From an uncultured Clostridia bacterium (GTDB lineage Bacteria > Bacillota > Clostridia > Lachnospirales > Lachnospiraceae): a stretch of 64,000 nt of DNA. The stretch covers positions 22,448 to 86,447 of the forward strand of contig CALBKM010000037.1 of NCBI GenBank assembly GCA_937895705.1, read 5' to 3'. A program made the position numbers and the translations under genes. Numbering within the stretch: the stretch's first letter is position 1; every line of letters begins with the position of its first letter. Below, piece after piece: positions 1-9,405 of this stretch. Below the pieces are notes generated by a model. The model had not been told where the DNA came from. It did not search any database and was given only the letters and a program-made list of their open reading frames with translations.

Positions 1-420
1 GCGATTGTAGCGAACAATCTGGATGAACTTCAGGAAATAACGAACAGGGAACAGGAGGCGGTAGGTCGCATCAGTGCCCTGGAACGAAAAAGAGACGAAG
101 TCATCAACAACATGGGAATTGTATTGGGGAGAAAGCCGGAGGAACTGACTCTGGCGGAACTGATTCGTATAACAGGGAAACAACCGAAAGATCAGGCTGT
201 TCTTGCCGAGCTAAAGGATGCGCTCGGTACGGCAGTGAAAAAGCTGGCGGATGTGAACGAACGAAACAATGTGTTGATTAAGCATTCGCTGGACATGATT
301 CAATTTAATATGAATTTACTTCAGAGTACAAGGATGGTACAAGGAAATAATTATACAAAAAGCGCCGGCGAATCCATGCCGGGTGCTTCGCAGACAGGGA
401 TGTTTGATGCGAAACAGTAG
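1..420 (+). CDS. flgN: FlgN-family flagellar chaperone, 5' end outside window
   Basis: The frame is open from base 1 and ends with TAG at 418-420, so only the C-terminal 139 residues are present. The protein is helical and charged, with a FlgN-like middle (SALERKRDEVINNMG) and a Gln/Met-rich tail (NMNLLQSTRMVQGNNY) typical of FlgN in clostridia. FlgN is the cytoplasmic chaperone that delivers the hook-filament junction proteins FlgK and FlgL to the flagellar export gate. The two flgK genes and flgL follow directly, which supports the call. An internal ATG at 112 is not preceded by a good ribosome-binding site, so the true start lies upstream of the window. Confidence 0.75.
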   Translation, partial: AIVANNLDELQEITNREQEAVGRISALERKRDEVINNMGIVLGRKPEELTLAELIRITGKQPKDQAVLAELKDALGTAVKKLADVNERNNVLIKHSLDMIQFNMNLLQSTRMVQGNNYTKSAGESMPGASQTGMFDAKQ

Positions 421-471
421 TACGCAGAGAACATATCCCTGTTTTTCTTTTACGGAAAGGAGGTCTTACCT

Positions 472-2226
472 ATGAGTTTGATGGATGCTTTATACATCGG
501 CGTGTCGGGGCTCAGAACAAGCCAGAATGCGTTAAATACCACATCCCATAATATCACAAATGCGGAAACAGCGGGATTCGTCAGACAGCAGACGGTAATG
601 ACCGACTTCGGATACAGTAATGTGGGCGGCAATAAGATTTCCACCTGGCAGATCGGTATGGGTGTGGATACTCAGGTAGTGCGTCAGGTAAGAGATCAGT
701 TTTTGGACCAGGCTTACCGAAAGGAAAGCGGCAGACAGCAGTTCTATCATGTGCAGTATGAGGCTGCTTTTGAAATGCAGGAAGTGATGGGAGAACTGGA
801 AGGTGTTCAGTTCCAACGTTCCATCGAAGATTTTTGGGTAGCTTTGCAGGAGCTGGCAAAGGAGCCGGACAGTATTGTAACCCGTGCTACCCTGATTCAG
901 AACGGCGTGAACTTTGTTGAGCACGCCGAGAATATTTACGAACAGATTCAGACCTATCAGATTGATTTAAATACACAGATTCAGACGAAAGTAGACCGCA
1001 TCAACGAAATCGGTGACCAGATCAGAGAGTTGAACAATAAGATTGCTTTTTACGAGTGTACCGGAAGAGAACATGCAAACGACTTGCGGGATGAGAGAAA
1101 TCTTTTATTGGATGAGTTGGGCGGTTTGATTGATATTACTTACAAAGAAGAGTCCGACGGCAGAGTATCCATTCGTGCGGAGGAGGTTCCGTTTTTGCTG
1201 GAGGATCATGTGTTTTATATGTCCACAAAGCCGATTTCCGAGGATTCCGAAATGCTGGTGCCGTACTGGCCGGCCTTCGGAGATGCGGAGGTATTCAGCT
1301 TTGACCGGTCCCCGAATCCGGTGGACGATACGGATGTCGGTTCCTTAAAGGGAATTATTCTTGCCAGAGGCCGTAAGGTCGGCAAGTTTACGGATATACC
1401 GATGAAGCCGGAACGTGAGGATTTCGAGGATGAGGTGTCCTACGAAGAAGCGATGGCACAGTTTAAAATCGATGCGAGCAAATACAACAAGGAAATCAAC
1501 GATTCCGTGATTATGGCGACCCAGTCCCAGTTTGACCAGCTGATTCACGGTATTGTTACGACCATAAACGATATTCTCTGTCCGAACAAGGAGATTATGT
1601 TGGAAAACGGTGAAGTAATCAAAGTGCTTGACACGGAGAAGGCATCCATCGGTATGGATGCGGACAAGACAATGGGAGCGGAGTTTTTCTCCCGTAAGTC
1701 TATGAGCCGTTATCAGGAGTTACAGGAGGTTACTTTGGCGGACGGTTCGAAGGATTGGGTATATATTTACAATGAAGAAGATCCGGAGAACAATTATTCT
1801 TTGTATACCCTGGGTGAAATCGAAATCAACCCGGAGGTGTTAAAGGATCGTTCCAAGCTCCCGCTTTCCAAGAATACCGATACCGGAGACTTTGATATTG
1901 ATGTGGCGGAGCGTTTGCTTTCCGCATGGCAGGAGGATTTTGCCACACTGAATCCGAATGAACTGAGCTACAACAATTTTAACAACTATTATACGGCGTT
2001 AATCGGCGAACTGGGTACCAGAGGAGAGAAATACCAGACTTTATCAGAAACCCAGGAGTCCATGGTCAACAGCATCGACAACGAGCGAAACGAAGTGATG
2101 GCGGTGTCCACGGACGAAGAATTGACCCACTTGATTAAATATCAGCATGCGTATAATGCGGCGGCAAGATACGTAAATGTGGTCAGCGAGATGTTAGACC
2201 ATATTCTTAGTACGTTGGGAGTATAG
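472..2226 (+). CDS. flgK: Flagellar hook-associated protein 1 (FlgK), first copy
   Basis: 584 residues. The N-terminus has the rod/hook signature (GLRTSQNALNTTSHNITNAE, about residues 13-32) and the C-terminus has the matching heptad helix (EELTHLIKYQHAYNAAARYV) that packs with it. The central region is the variable D2/D3 domain. FlgK forms the first junction zone between hook and filament outside the cell. AAGGAGG lies 8 bases before the ATG. It follows flgN and precedes a second flgK-like gene. Family membership is clear. Having two complete tandem flgK-type genes rather than one is the oddity here. Confidence 0.9.
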   Translation: MSLMDALYIGVSGLRTSQNALNTTSHNITNAETAGFVRQQTVMTDFGYSNVGGNKISTWQIGMGVDTQVVRQVRDQFLDQAYRKESGRQQFYHVQYEAAFEMQEVMGELEGVQFQRSIEDFWVALQELAKEPDSIVTRATLIQNGVNFVEHAENIYEQIQTYQIDLNTQIQTKVDRINEIGDQIRELNNKIAFYECTGREHANDLRDERNLLLDELGGLIDITYKEESDGRVSIRAEEVPFLLEDHVFYMSTKPISEDSEMLVPYWPAFGDAEVFSFDRSPNPVDDTDVGSLKGIILARGRKVGKFTDIPMKPEREDFEDEVSYEEAMAQFKIDASKYNKEINDSVIMATQSQFDQLIHGIVTTINDILCPNKEIMLENGEVIKVLDTEKASIGMDADKTMGAEFFSRKSMSRYQELQEVTLADGSKDWVYIYNEEDPENNYSLYTLGEIEINPEVLKDRSKLPLSKNTDTGDFDIDVAERLLSAWQEDFATLNPNELSYNNFNNYYTALIGELGTRGEKYQTLSETQESMVNSIDNERNEVMAVSTDEELTHLIKYQHAYNAAARYVNVVSEMLDHILSTLGV

Positions 2227-2275
2227 TCGGTAAGATCCCGGCGGCGCGAATGACAGTAGAAGGGAAGTGAAACAT

Positions 2276-4120
2276 ATGCCGAATACTTTTTTTGGACTGG
2301 ATATCGGAAGATCCGGTTTGTTTACGGCACAGGGCGGATTGAATACCACGGCACATAATATTGCGAATGTAGAGACGGAAGGTTACACAAGACAGAAGTT
2401 GGAGTTAAAGGCGTCTACACCGCTTCGTGCCAACGGAAGACACGGTATGATCGGTACCGGTGTGGATGTTGTTTCCCTGACGCAGACCAGAAGCGAATAT
2501 TACGACGAGAAATATCGTAACAATAATTCCATTTACGGCGGATATGCCACAAAATCCAACTATATGTCTCAAATCCAGTCTTACTTGAACGAGATTCAGC
2601 TGGAAGGATTTACCACTACCTTCGATAGAATGTATGATACCATTCAGGAACTGGAAAAGGACCCGGCAAATCTGACGGTCAGAACCCAGGTGACTAATGT
2701 GGCACAAAGCTTCTGCGAGTATTTCAATTCCCTGTTTACCAATCTCCAGGCGGTGCAGGAGGATTGTAATTTTGAAATCAAGAATCAGGTGAATCGTGTG
2801 AACGCCATTGCGGCGGAAATCGCTTCCCTGACAAAGCAGATTAATACGGTGGAAATCGGCGGCAGCAACGCAAACGACTTGCGAGATGCCAGAAATCTTA
2901 TGGTAGACAAGCTTTCCGAGATTATTAACGTTTCGGTGGAAGAGACTCCGGACGGTCCGGTGGGCTTAAAGAGCTATGTGGTGAAGGTGGACGGCCAGAC
3001 GCTGGTGGATACCTACGAAACCCATGAACTGAGTGTGAAGCCGCGGGAAAACAGGATGAATCAGACCGACGCAGACGGCCTGTACGATGTGGTGTGGGAC
3101 AACGGGCAGCAGTTTAATCCGTATGCTTATACCCAGAGCGGAAGTATGAAAGCTTTGTTTGAGGTTCGGGACGGCAACAATGCGGATAATTTAAAGGGAA
3201 CCGTAACCGCTTATGTGGGAATGTATTCGGTGACCATGACCAAGGCTACCGTAAACGAGGAAGCAAAGTTAAATATTCCGGAGAGCGGAGAAATCCTAAT
3301 CGGTACGGTAAAGTATGAATATGAATCCTTCGAGGTAAATATCGACAGAGATACCGGCGAGTATTCTTACGAGTTCCAGTTAAAGGAACCGGTAAGAGCC
3401 TATGCGGACGAGGAAATGTCCAGTGTGGGTATTACGGTGGATTATAAAGGCGTTCCGTACTACATGGCTCAGATGAACGAGTTTTTGCGTACCTATGCAA
3501 AGAAGTTCAATGAGATTCACAAGTCCGGAACGGATTTGAACGGAGATGCGGGACTTGACTTTTTTGTGGGAACCAATAAGGTAACCGGCAAGGAGTATCA
3601 GTTCGGTGTTTACGGAGAAGAGGGAGCGGCGGAATATGATCCGTTTTCTTTCAATTCCCAAAGCGGACAGTTTTTCCAGGAAGACATGGAGGGCGTGTAC
3701 AGCTCCTATTACCATATTACCGCAGAGAATATTTGTGTAAATAATAAGATCCAGCACGATGCAAGTAAGTTTGCGGCGGCTTCGGACATTGTAAACGGTG
3801 TGGGCAACTACGACAAGGCACTGGAGCTGTTGGAGTTAAAGACCGATACGACCATGTTCAAACAAGGCAAGCCGGCGGCGTTTTTACAGACGTTGGTGGC
3901 GGAAGTCGGTATTGACACAAAGGCTTCGCTGAATTTTGAAAAGAGCCAGAATAACCTGGTAAACGCTATTAATAACCAGCGTTTGTCCGTTGCGGGAGTC
4001 GACACGGAGGAAGAAGCCATGAACCTGATGCGGTTCCAGCAGGCGTACAATCTTTCGGCGCAGGTAATCTCCATTATGAACCAGATTTATGACAAATTAA
4101 TTAACTATATGGGTGTATAA
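2276..4120 (+). CDS. flgK: Flagellar hook-associated protein FlgK, second copy
   Basis: 614 residues with the same architecture as the preceding gene: N-terminal rod signature (GLNTTAHNIANVETEGYTRQ), conserved NDLRDARN segment in the first third, and C-terminal helix (EEAMNLMRFQQAYNLSAQVI). The ATG at 2276 is chosen because AGAAGGGA lies about 10 bases before it; an in-frame GTG at 2267 would be too close. The two copies share ends but differ strongly in the middle, so this is an old paralogue, not a recent duplication. It probably forms part of the same junction, perhaps as a heteromeric layer or an alternative subunit (inference). Confidence 0.87.
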   Translation: MPNTFFGLDIGRSGLFTAQGGLNTTAHNIANVETEGYTRQKLELKASTPLRANGRHGMIGTGVDVVSLTQTRSEYYDEKYRNNNSIYGGYATKSNYMSQIQSYLNEIQLEGFTTTFDRMYDTIQELEKDPANLTVRTQVTNVAQSFCEYFNSLFTNLQAVQEDCNFEIKNQVNRVNAIAAEIASLTKQINTVEIGGSNANDLRDARNLMVDKLSEIINVSVEETPDGPVGLKSYVVKVDGQTLVDTYETHELSVKPRENRMNQTDADGLYDVVWDNGQQFNPYAYTQSGSMKALFEVRDGNNADNLKGTVTAYVGMYSVTMTKATVNEEAKLNIPESGEILIGTVKYEYESFEVNIDRDTGEYSYEFQLKEPVRAYADEEMSSVGITVDYKGVPYYMAQMNEFLRTYAKKFNEIHKSGTDLNGDAGLDFFVGTNKVTGKEYQFGVYGEEGAAEYDPFSFNSQSGQFFQEDMEGVYSSYYHITAENICVNNKIQHDASKFAAASDIVNGVGNYDKALELLELKTDTTMFKQGKPAAFLQTLVAEVGIDTKASLNFEKSQNNLVNAINNQRLSVAGVDTEEEAMNLMRFQQAYNLSAQVISIMNQIYDKLINYMGV

Positions 4121-4182
4121 AAAAGAGAAAAATGCCGATATAACTAACAGGCAGAAAACTTTGGGAAAAGGAGGCAGATGCG

Positions 4183-5727
4183 ATGCGAATTACCAATAAG
4201 ATGATGACGAACAACGTCTTACATAACATCAATAATAACAAAAACCTGCTTTCTACCTTGGAAAACCAGTATTCTACGGGCAAGAAAATTCAGAAGCCTT
4301 CGGATGATCCGATTGTTGCGGTGCGTGCCTTAAAGCTTCGTACCAATTTGTCCGAGATTACCCAGTATGTGGAGAAGAATATTCCGGATGCCCTTTCCTG
4401 GATGGATACCACGGAAAGTTCCCTGGATGTGGTGAATGAGATTCTTCGTCAGATGAATACCTATTGTAATCAGGGTGCCAACGATACGCTGACGGCGGAG
4501 GACCGGAACAGTATCGTGGAAAACCTGGAGCAGTTAAAGCAGCACATTTACCAGGAAGGCAACAGTAATTATGCCGGTCGCTACGTTTTTTCCGGCTATA
4601 AAACGGATACTCCGCTGGTGTTTAACGAGCCGACGGACGAGTACACTTATCGTATGACGGAGCCGCTTTGCGGTGAGGATGTCAGTGCTGAGTTTAAGAT
4701 TGTAAATAATGTGGATATCAATGCATTCGACAAGGAAAATCCGGACGCGTTTGATAAGACGATGCCGAATCAGATTCAGATTTACAGAATGCGTCTCGGT
4801 TACAGCAATTTGGAGGATGGCGTGTCCATCGAATATACCGACGGAAGTACGGACGCGGAAGGGTATCTTGTGAAAACGGAATTGTCCGTGGACAACGGTG
4901 CCGTTACAGAAAAAGAACTTACGGATCCGGATGCGTATCAGCCGGGGGATGACGAGATTTTCTTTATCGGGGAGACCGGTGAGCTGATTTTCGGAAAGAA
5001 TATGTATGAAAAAGTGCGCAAGTCCGAGCATATCGATGTGACCTACTCTAAGAAGAAGTTCGATACAAACGAGCTTCGCCCGGAGCATTATTTTAACTGT
5101 ACCAGAACGTCGGAGGACGGCACGGAAGTGCTGAATTTCGAAAAAGAGGACCTGAATTATAACATTGAAAAGAAGTTCGGCGTAAAGGAAGGTCAGGAAA
5201 TCCAGTATGAAGTGAATTTTAATCAGAAGCTCACTATCAATACCCAGGGAGACGAGGCATTTACCCATGACATCGGCCGTGCTATCGATGATATTATCAA
5301 TGCGGTAAGTGATGTACAGGAAACCGAGGAAAAGATGGCGGAAGTGGACAAGATGCTGGAGGATACCAACCTGACGCCGGAGCAGAGAAAGGCGCTGGAA
5401 GGAATCAAGGAGCAGCTTACTTCCGAGTTTACCCTGCGTACAGACATCATGCAGGCCGCGTTTGCGGGAGGCTTGTCCGATACCATGGAGATGCAGGATA
5501 TGGTCAATGTGGCGGTATCCGATTTGGGCGGACGTTACAACCGTTTGCTTCTGACACAAAGTCGTCTGGGGGACCAGCAGGTGGATTTTGAGGATTTGCT
5601 TTCTTCCAACGAAGATGTGGATTTGGTAGATACCATTATCAAGTATACTTCTGCGGAGACGATTTATAATTCCTCGTTGTCGGCGGCATCAAAACTGGTG
5701 CAGTCGTCTTTGCTGGACTTTTTGTAA
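4183..5727 (+). CDS. flgL: Flagellar hook-associated protein 3 (FlgL)
   Basis: 514 residues. The flagellin-like N-terminus begins MRITNKMMTNNVLHNINNNK and continues with YSTGKKIQKPSDDP; the C-terminal helix (VDTIIKYTSAETIYNSSLSA) is typical of FlgL. FlgL is the second junction protein and caps the FlgK layer where flagellin begins. Many FlgL proteins are about 300 residues; the extra length here is a central insert of about 200 residues (roughly 140-340) that would be surface exposed. AAAAGGAGG precedes the start. The gene is followed closely by fliW. Confidence 0.88.
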   Translation: MRITNKMMTNNVLHNINNNKNLLSTLENQYSTGKKIQKPSDDPIVAVRALKLRTNLSEITQYVEKNIPDALSWMDTTESSLDVVNEILRQMNTYCNQGANDTLTAEDRNSIVENLEQLKQHIYQEGNSNYAGRYVFSGYKTDTPLVFNEPTDEYTYRMTEPLCGEDVSAEFKIVNNVDINAFDKENPDAFDKTMPNQIQIYRMRLGYSNLEDGVSIEYTDGSTDAEGYLVKTELSVDNGAVTEKELTDPDAYQPGDDEIFFIGETGELIFGKNMYEKVRKSEHIDVTYSKKKFDTNELRPEHYFNCTRTSEDGTEVLNFEKEDLNYNIEKKFGVKEGQEIQYEVNFNQKLTINTQGDEAFTHDIGRAIDDIINAVSDVQETEEKMAEVDKMLEDTNLTPEQRKALEGIKEQLTSEFTLRTDIMQAAFAGGLSDTMEMQDMVNVAVSDLGGRYNRLLLTQSRLGDQQVDFEDLLSSNEDVDLVDTIIKYTSAETIYNSSLSAASKLVQSSLLDFL

Positions 5728-5779
5728 GAGGATGAGTAGAAAATAAAACGAATGTATGATATACGAAAGGAGAATGGAG

Positions 5780-6244
5780 ATGTTAGTAAAAACAAGACAT
5801 TTTGGAGAGATTAATCTGGACGAAGATAAGGTGCTTACCTTTGAGGACGGATTAATCGGATTTGAGGATTGCAAGAAGTACACGATTTTGTACAACAACG
5901 AAGAGGGCGGAAACAATACCATTTCCTGGTTACAGAGCCTGGATATGCCGGAGCTGGCGCTTCCGGTCATCAGCCCGTTGTCCGTAATGGCGGATTACAA
6001 TCCGATTGTGGAGGATGAAGTGTTAAAGCCTCTCGGAGAACTGACGGAGGAGAATGTTATTATTTTGCTTACTTTAAGCGTACCGTCGGATATTACGAAA
6101 ATGTCCGCAAACTTAAAGGCTCCGCTTGTTATTAATGCGGATACAAAAAAAGGTTGTCAGATTATTGCAGAAAACCCGGACTATGTGGTAAAATATAATA
6201 TATACGAGCTGGTGAAAAAGAGTAAAGAGGCAAAGGGGGAATAG
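5780..6244 (+). CDS. fliW: Flagellar assembly factor FliW
   Basis: 154 residues from the ATG at 5780, which has AAAGGAG about 8 bases upstream; in-frame ATGs at 5756 and 5774 are badly spaced. Hallmarks are the start MLVKTRHFGEI and FEDGLIGFEDCKKYTI, with a C-terminal INADTKKGCQII segment. FliW binds CsrA and releases it when flagellin is secreted, coupling flagellin translation to export. The TAG is 2 bases before the csrA ATG, so the two antagonists are co-translated. Confidence 0.93.
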   Translation: MLVKTRHFGEINLDEDKVLTFEDGLIGFEDCKKYTILYNNEEGGNNTISWLQSLDMPELALPVISPLSVMADYNPIVEDEVLKPLGELTEENVIILLTLSVPSDITKMSANLKAPLVINADTKKGCQIIAENPDYVVKYNIYELVKKSKEAKGE

Positions 6245-6246
6245 GT

Positions 6247-6465
6247 ATGCTGGCCCTGTCGAGAAAAGTCAACGAATCTATCATGATCGGTCACGACATA
6301 GAAATTACAGTGCTTGAAATTAAAGGTGAGCAGGTAAAACTCGGTATTAATGCGCCGAAATCGGTGCCGTTGTACCGCAAGGAGATTTATGTGCAAATTC
6401 AAGAGGCGAACAAGGAGGCGGCGTCTACCGCGGCTTCGCCGGATGTATTAAAGGATATGTTTTAA
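6247..6465 (+). CDS. csrA: Carbon storage regulator CsrA
   Basis: 72 residues beginning MLALSRKVNESIMIG, with VLEIKGEQVKLGINAPKSV and RKEIYVQI, the standard CsrA beta-strand dimer. CsrA binds GGA motifs over ribosome-binding sites and represses translation, in this setting of flagellin mRNA. Paired with fliW immediately upstream. A hairpin and T-tract follow the stop, so the flgK-flgK-flgL-fliW-csrA transcript probably ends here. Confidence 0.95.
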   Translation: MLALSRKVNESIMIGHDIEITVLEIKGEQVKLGINAPKSVPLYRKEIYVQIQEANKEAASTAASPDVLKDMF

Positions 6466-6475
6466 AATGTGAGAG

Positions 6476-6522
6476 AAACGGTGAAAAGTTTTCCCTGAAA
6501 GGGTTAATTTTTCACCGTTTTT
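6476..6522 (+). terminator. Rho-independent terminator after csrA
   Basis: An AAACGGTGAAAA arm (6476-6487) pairs with TTTTCACCGTTT (6509-6520), and the T-tract continues to 6522. It sits 10 bases after the csrA stop. Confidence 0.85.
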
Positions 6523-6531
6523 GTCCGATAT
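6504..6531 (+). promoter_or_regulatory. Possible sigma-D (sigma-28) promoter for flaG-fliD-fliS
   Basis: TTAA at 6504-6507 is followed, 16 bases on, by TCCGATAT at 6524-6531, resembling the sigma-D consensus TAAA-N15-GCCGATAA at most positions. It overlaps the csrA terminator and lies 75 bases before flaG. Late filament genes are normally sigma-D dependent, which fits. The match is imperfect. Confidence 0.45.
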
Positions 6532-6605
6532 ATGTATCAAAGAAATGATTTTCTGTCAGAACGGAGTCGACAGAAGATTCGGATAAAGCAAACATGGAGG
6601 TGTAA

Positions 6606-7016
6606 ATGATGAAAATCGAAAGCGGAATGATGAATACGACAGCTTATACCGAGGCGGCAACCAACCGTCCGGAAGCAAGACCGAAGCCGGAACCGCAGGT
6701 GGTAACTACCGGCACGAATCCTCAGCCGGTAGAGGTAATTCCTTTCGGCATGGGAACCGGTGCGGAGGCTCAGGAAGAGAATCCGGAAAACACATCCAGA
6801 CGCATTAAAAATGCGGTGGAACATGCGAATCAAACCATGCGTCACGCAAAGACGAAGTGTGAGTTTTCTTATCACGAGGAAACCAAGCGGGTTTCCATTA
6901 AGGTAATCGATGCGGAGACGGAAGAAGTAATTCGCGAAATCCCGCCGGAAGAAACCTTAGAGATGCTCTCTAAGATGTGGGAACTGGCAGGACTTATGGT
7001 AGACGAGAAGAGATAA
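6606..7016 (+). CDS. flaG: FlaG-family flagellar protein
   Basis: 136 residues. The first half is low-complexity and proline-rich. The second half carries the FlaG domain (CEFSYHEETKRVSIKVIDAE then REIPPEETLEMLSKM). FlaG proteins affect filament length and are encoded just before fliD, as here. GGAGG at 6596-6600 precedes adjacent ATGs at 6606 and 6609; either could be used. First gene of the flaG-fliD-fliS unit. Confidence 0.85.
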   Translation: MMKIESGMMNTTAYTEAATNRPEARPKPEPQVVTTGTNPQPVEVIPFGMGTGAEAQEENPENTSRRIKNAVEHANQTMRHAKTKCEFSYHEETKRVSIKVIDAETEEVIREIPPEETLEMLSKMWELAGLMVDEKR

Positions 7017-7061
7017 AGGTCTACGGTTCATCTCGGACGGAACCGGGAAACGGAGGATGTT

Positions 7062-9368
7062 ATGGGAATCGGATTATCGGGTATGGTATCCGGACTTGAT
7101 ACGGATACGCTCATTAAACAGCTTATGTCTGCGGAGCGGACAAGAGTGACAAAAGTAGAAAATAAAATAACGAAAAACGAATGGATGACAGAGAAGTGGA
7201 AGGATTTGAATACAAAGATTTATTCCTTGTATACGGGTTCTCTTTCCAAGATGAGAACGCAGGGTAATTATCTTACCAAGAAGACCACTTCTTCCAATGA
7301 AAGTGTGGTAAAGGCCAGCGCAGGCGGTTCCGCACCGATCGGTACCCATTACGTAACGGTGGATGCGGTTGCAAGTGCCCAGTATGTGACCGGCGGAACA
7401 TTTGCTTCCGATGAGAAACTGACCAGTAAGTCCAAGCTTGTGGATGCGGGAGTTGCGGCGGGCACCAATATCAGCATTGCCTGCGGTGATAAGACGGTAG
7501 ATCTTTTTGTAGATGAGAACACTACCTTTACGAATCTTTCGGATGCATGTAAGTCTGTAGGGCTGAATGTTAATTTCGACGAGGCAAGACAGTGCTTATA
7601 TATCAGCTCCAGACAGAGCGGTAAGGAGAATGCGTTCTCCATTACTACCGGTACGGAGGTTGCCGGTAGCACAACGGCTCGCAAGGGCATTTACGAACTG
7701 GTTGGTTACAGCACGATGTCCGAAGCGGATAAGACGGCTTTTGAAGAGGCAATGGCAACGTTAGAGGCAAGCAAGTCCGATGACATTGATGCGATTCTTG
7801 CTAAGGCTGCAAACAACGAGACATTGTCCGCAGAAGAAAAGAAGATTAATGACGCATATCAGCTGGTGTTAAAAAAGACCGAAACGCAGGCAGAGAAAAC
7901 TGCAGAGGAGCGGGCAAAGAAAGCGGTGGATGATGATATTATCGCGCAGATTACCGCTGCGGTAGAAAGCGATACCGCAGATACCGATATTTACGGCAAA
8001 GAATTTACCGCAGACCAGATTACCGCATTAAAAGAAAAAGCAAACAAAGCCGCAGAAAAGATGTATGAGGAAAAGTTCAAGGAAATCTACAAAGATGTGG
8101 ACGATTTGAAAAACACCACTTATGAGGGTGTTCTGAAGCTTCAGGAAAAGAAGGCTGCAGCAGATGCGGACCCGGCTGCGGAGCAGTTAACCGAGGCCGA
8201 AGAAAAGATTTTAGCGGCATTTGAAGCAGATCCGGATAAGTTGGCAGCGTTTGATACGGCTCGCGAAGAAGCCGATAAGAACGCACTTAAGGCTTGTATC
8301 GAAGAGGAAGTTAAGAATTACAATACCTCCGATGTTGCCAAGACGGCAGTTACTGACGGAAAAACGGGAATGCTTGCTGCTGTGAAGGCCGAAGCAAAAA
8401 ACGCAGTAGAAGGACATATTGCAGACTACGCGGATATCGAGCGTTTTAACGCTTCCGATAATGCTTTGGCGGCAATCGGTCTCGGAAACATTGACGGTAC
8501 CGCAATTGCTTCCGGAGCAGGCGTCGGCGGCATGACCGTATTCGAAGCAAGCGATGCAAAGGTTACGGTAAACGGAGCGGTGATTGAGTCTTCTTCCAAC
8601 ACCATTTCCGTAAACGGCCTGACCTTGGATCTGGTATCCGCAAAGCCGGGAGAGACGATTTCCATCGGTGTTTCCCAGGATACGGACAGCGTTTATAATA
8701 TGGTAAAGGATTTCGTAAAGCAGTACAACGAAGTTCTGGAAGAGTTAAATAATGCATACTATGCGGAATCCGCAAGAGGTTATGAGCCGCTGACGGACGA
8801 GCAGAAGGATGCCATGAGTGATACGGAAGTGGAGAAGTGGGAGAAGAAGATTAAAGATTCCCTTCTTCGCAGAGATAACACCATCGGTTCTTTGTTAAAT
8901 GCGATGCGTACCGCATTGGATGGTTGTGTAACCGTGGACGGTGAGGATTACGCACTTTCTTCCTTCGGTATTTGTACTACCAAGTACACCGAGAAGGGTA
9001 AGTTACATATTTACGGTGATCAGGACGATCCGGACGGCATGATGTACGAAGACAAGCTTCGTAAGGCCATCGAAGAGGACCCGGACAAGGTAATGGAAGT
9101 GTTACAGACGCTTTCCAAGAACCTGTACGATACCATGGCGGATAAGATGAAGGCGACGGAGCTCAGCAGTGCTCTTACCTTCTACAACGACAAGCAGTTA
9201 ACGAAGGAGCTTACCGGTTACAAGGAGCAGCTTGATAAGGAAGAGGATCGTCTGACGGAAATCGAAGACCGGTACTACAAGCAGTTCGCTTCCATGGAAA
9301 CGGCACTCAGTAAGTTAAGCAGCCAGTCCAGTTCCTTAATGTCTATGCTGGGAATGGGACAGTACTAA
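7062..9368 (+). CDS. fliD: Flagellar filament cap protein FliD
   Basis: 768 residues. The N-terminus GLSGMVSGLDTDTLIKQLMS and the C-terminal coiled coil (DKEEDRLTEIEDRYYKQFAS, then MSMLGMGQY) define FliD, the pentameric filament cap that folds flagellin subunits at the distal tip. Typical FliD is 400-700 residues. Residues about 220-480 form an unusual Ala/Glu/Lys/Asp-rich helical insert (TLEASKSDDIDAILAKAANN and similar) between the D2/D3 parts. Start fixed by ACGGAGG 7 bases before the ATG. Followed by fliS. Confidence 0.92.
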   Translation: MGIGLSGMVSGLDTDTLIKQLMSAERTRVTKVENKITKNEWMTEKWKDLNTKIYSLYTGSLSKMRTQGNYLTKKTTSSNESVVKASAGGSAPIGTHYVTVDAVASAQYVTGGTFASDEKLTSKSKLVDAGVAAGTNISIACGDKTVDLFVDENTTFTNLSDACKSVGLNVNFDEARQCLYISSRQSGKENAFSITTGTEVAGSTTARKGIYELVGYSTMSEADKTAFEEAMATLEASKSDDIDAILAKAANNETLSAEEKKINDAYQLVLKKTETQAEKTAEERAKKAVDDDIIAQITAAVESDTADTDIYGKEFTADQITALKEKANKAAEKMYEEKFKEIYKDVDDLKNTTYEGVLKLQEKKAAADADPAAEQLTEAEEKILAAFEADPDKLAAFDTAREEADKNALKACIEEEVKNYNTSDVAKTAVTDGKTGMLAAVKAEAKNAVEGHIADYADIERFNASDNALAAIGLGNIDGTAIASGAGVGGMTVFEASDAKVTVNGAVIESSSNTISVNGLTLDLVSAKPGETISIGVSQDTDSVYNMVKDFVKQYNEVLEELNNAYYAESARGYEPLTDEQKDAMSDTEVEKWEKKIKDSLLRRDNTIGSLLNAMRTALDGCVTVDGEDYALSSFGICTTKYTEKGKLHIYGDQDDPDGMMYEDKLRKAIEEDPDKVMEVLQTLSKNLYDTMADKMKATELSSALTFYNDKQLTKELTGYKEQLDKEEDRLTEIEDRYYKQFASMETALSKLSSQSSSLMSMLGMGQY

Positions 9369-9405
9369 AATAATTGAATGATACGGGAAAGGAAGGTATT
9401 TGCCT

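Noticed and set aside
472..4120. One flgK broken by a frameshift
   Set aside because: Both genes have full N- and C-terminal signatures and their own ribosome-binding sites.
4534..5559. Reverse-strand 341-residue frame within flgL
   Set aside because: Fully inside a well-supported gene on the other strand, with no motif or start site.
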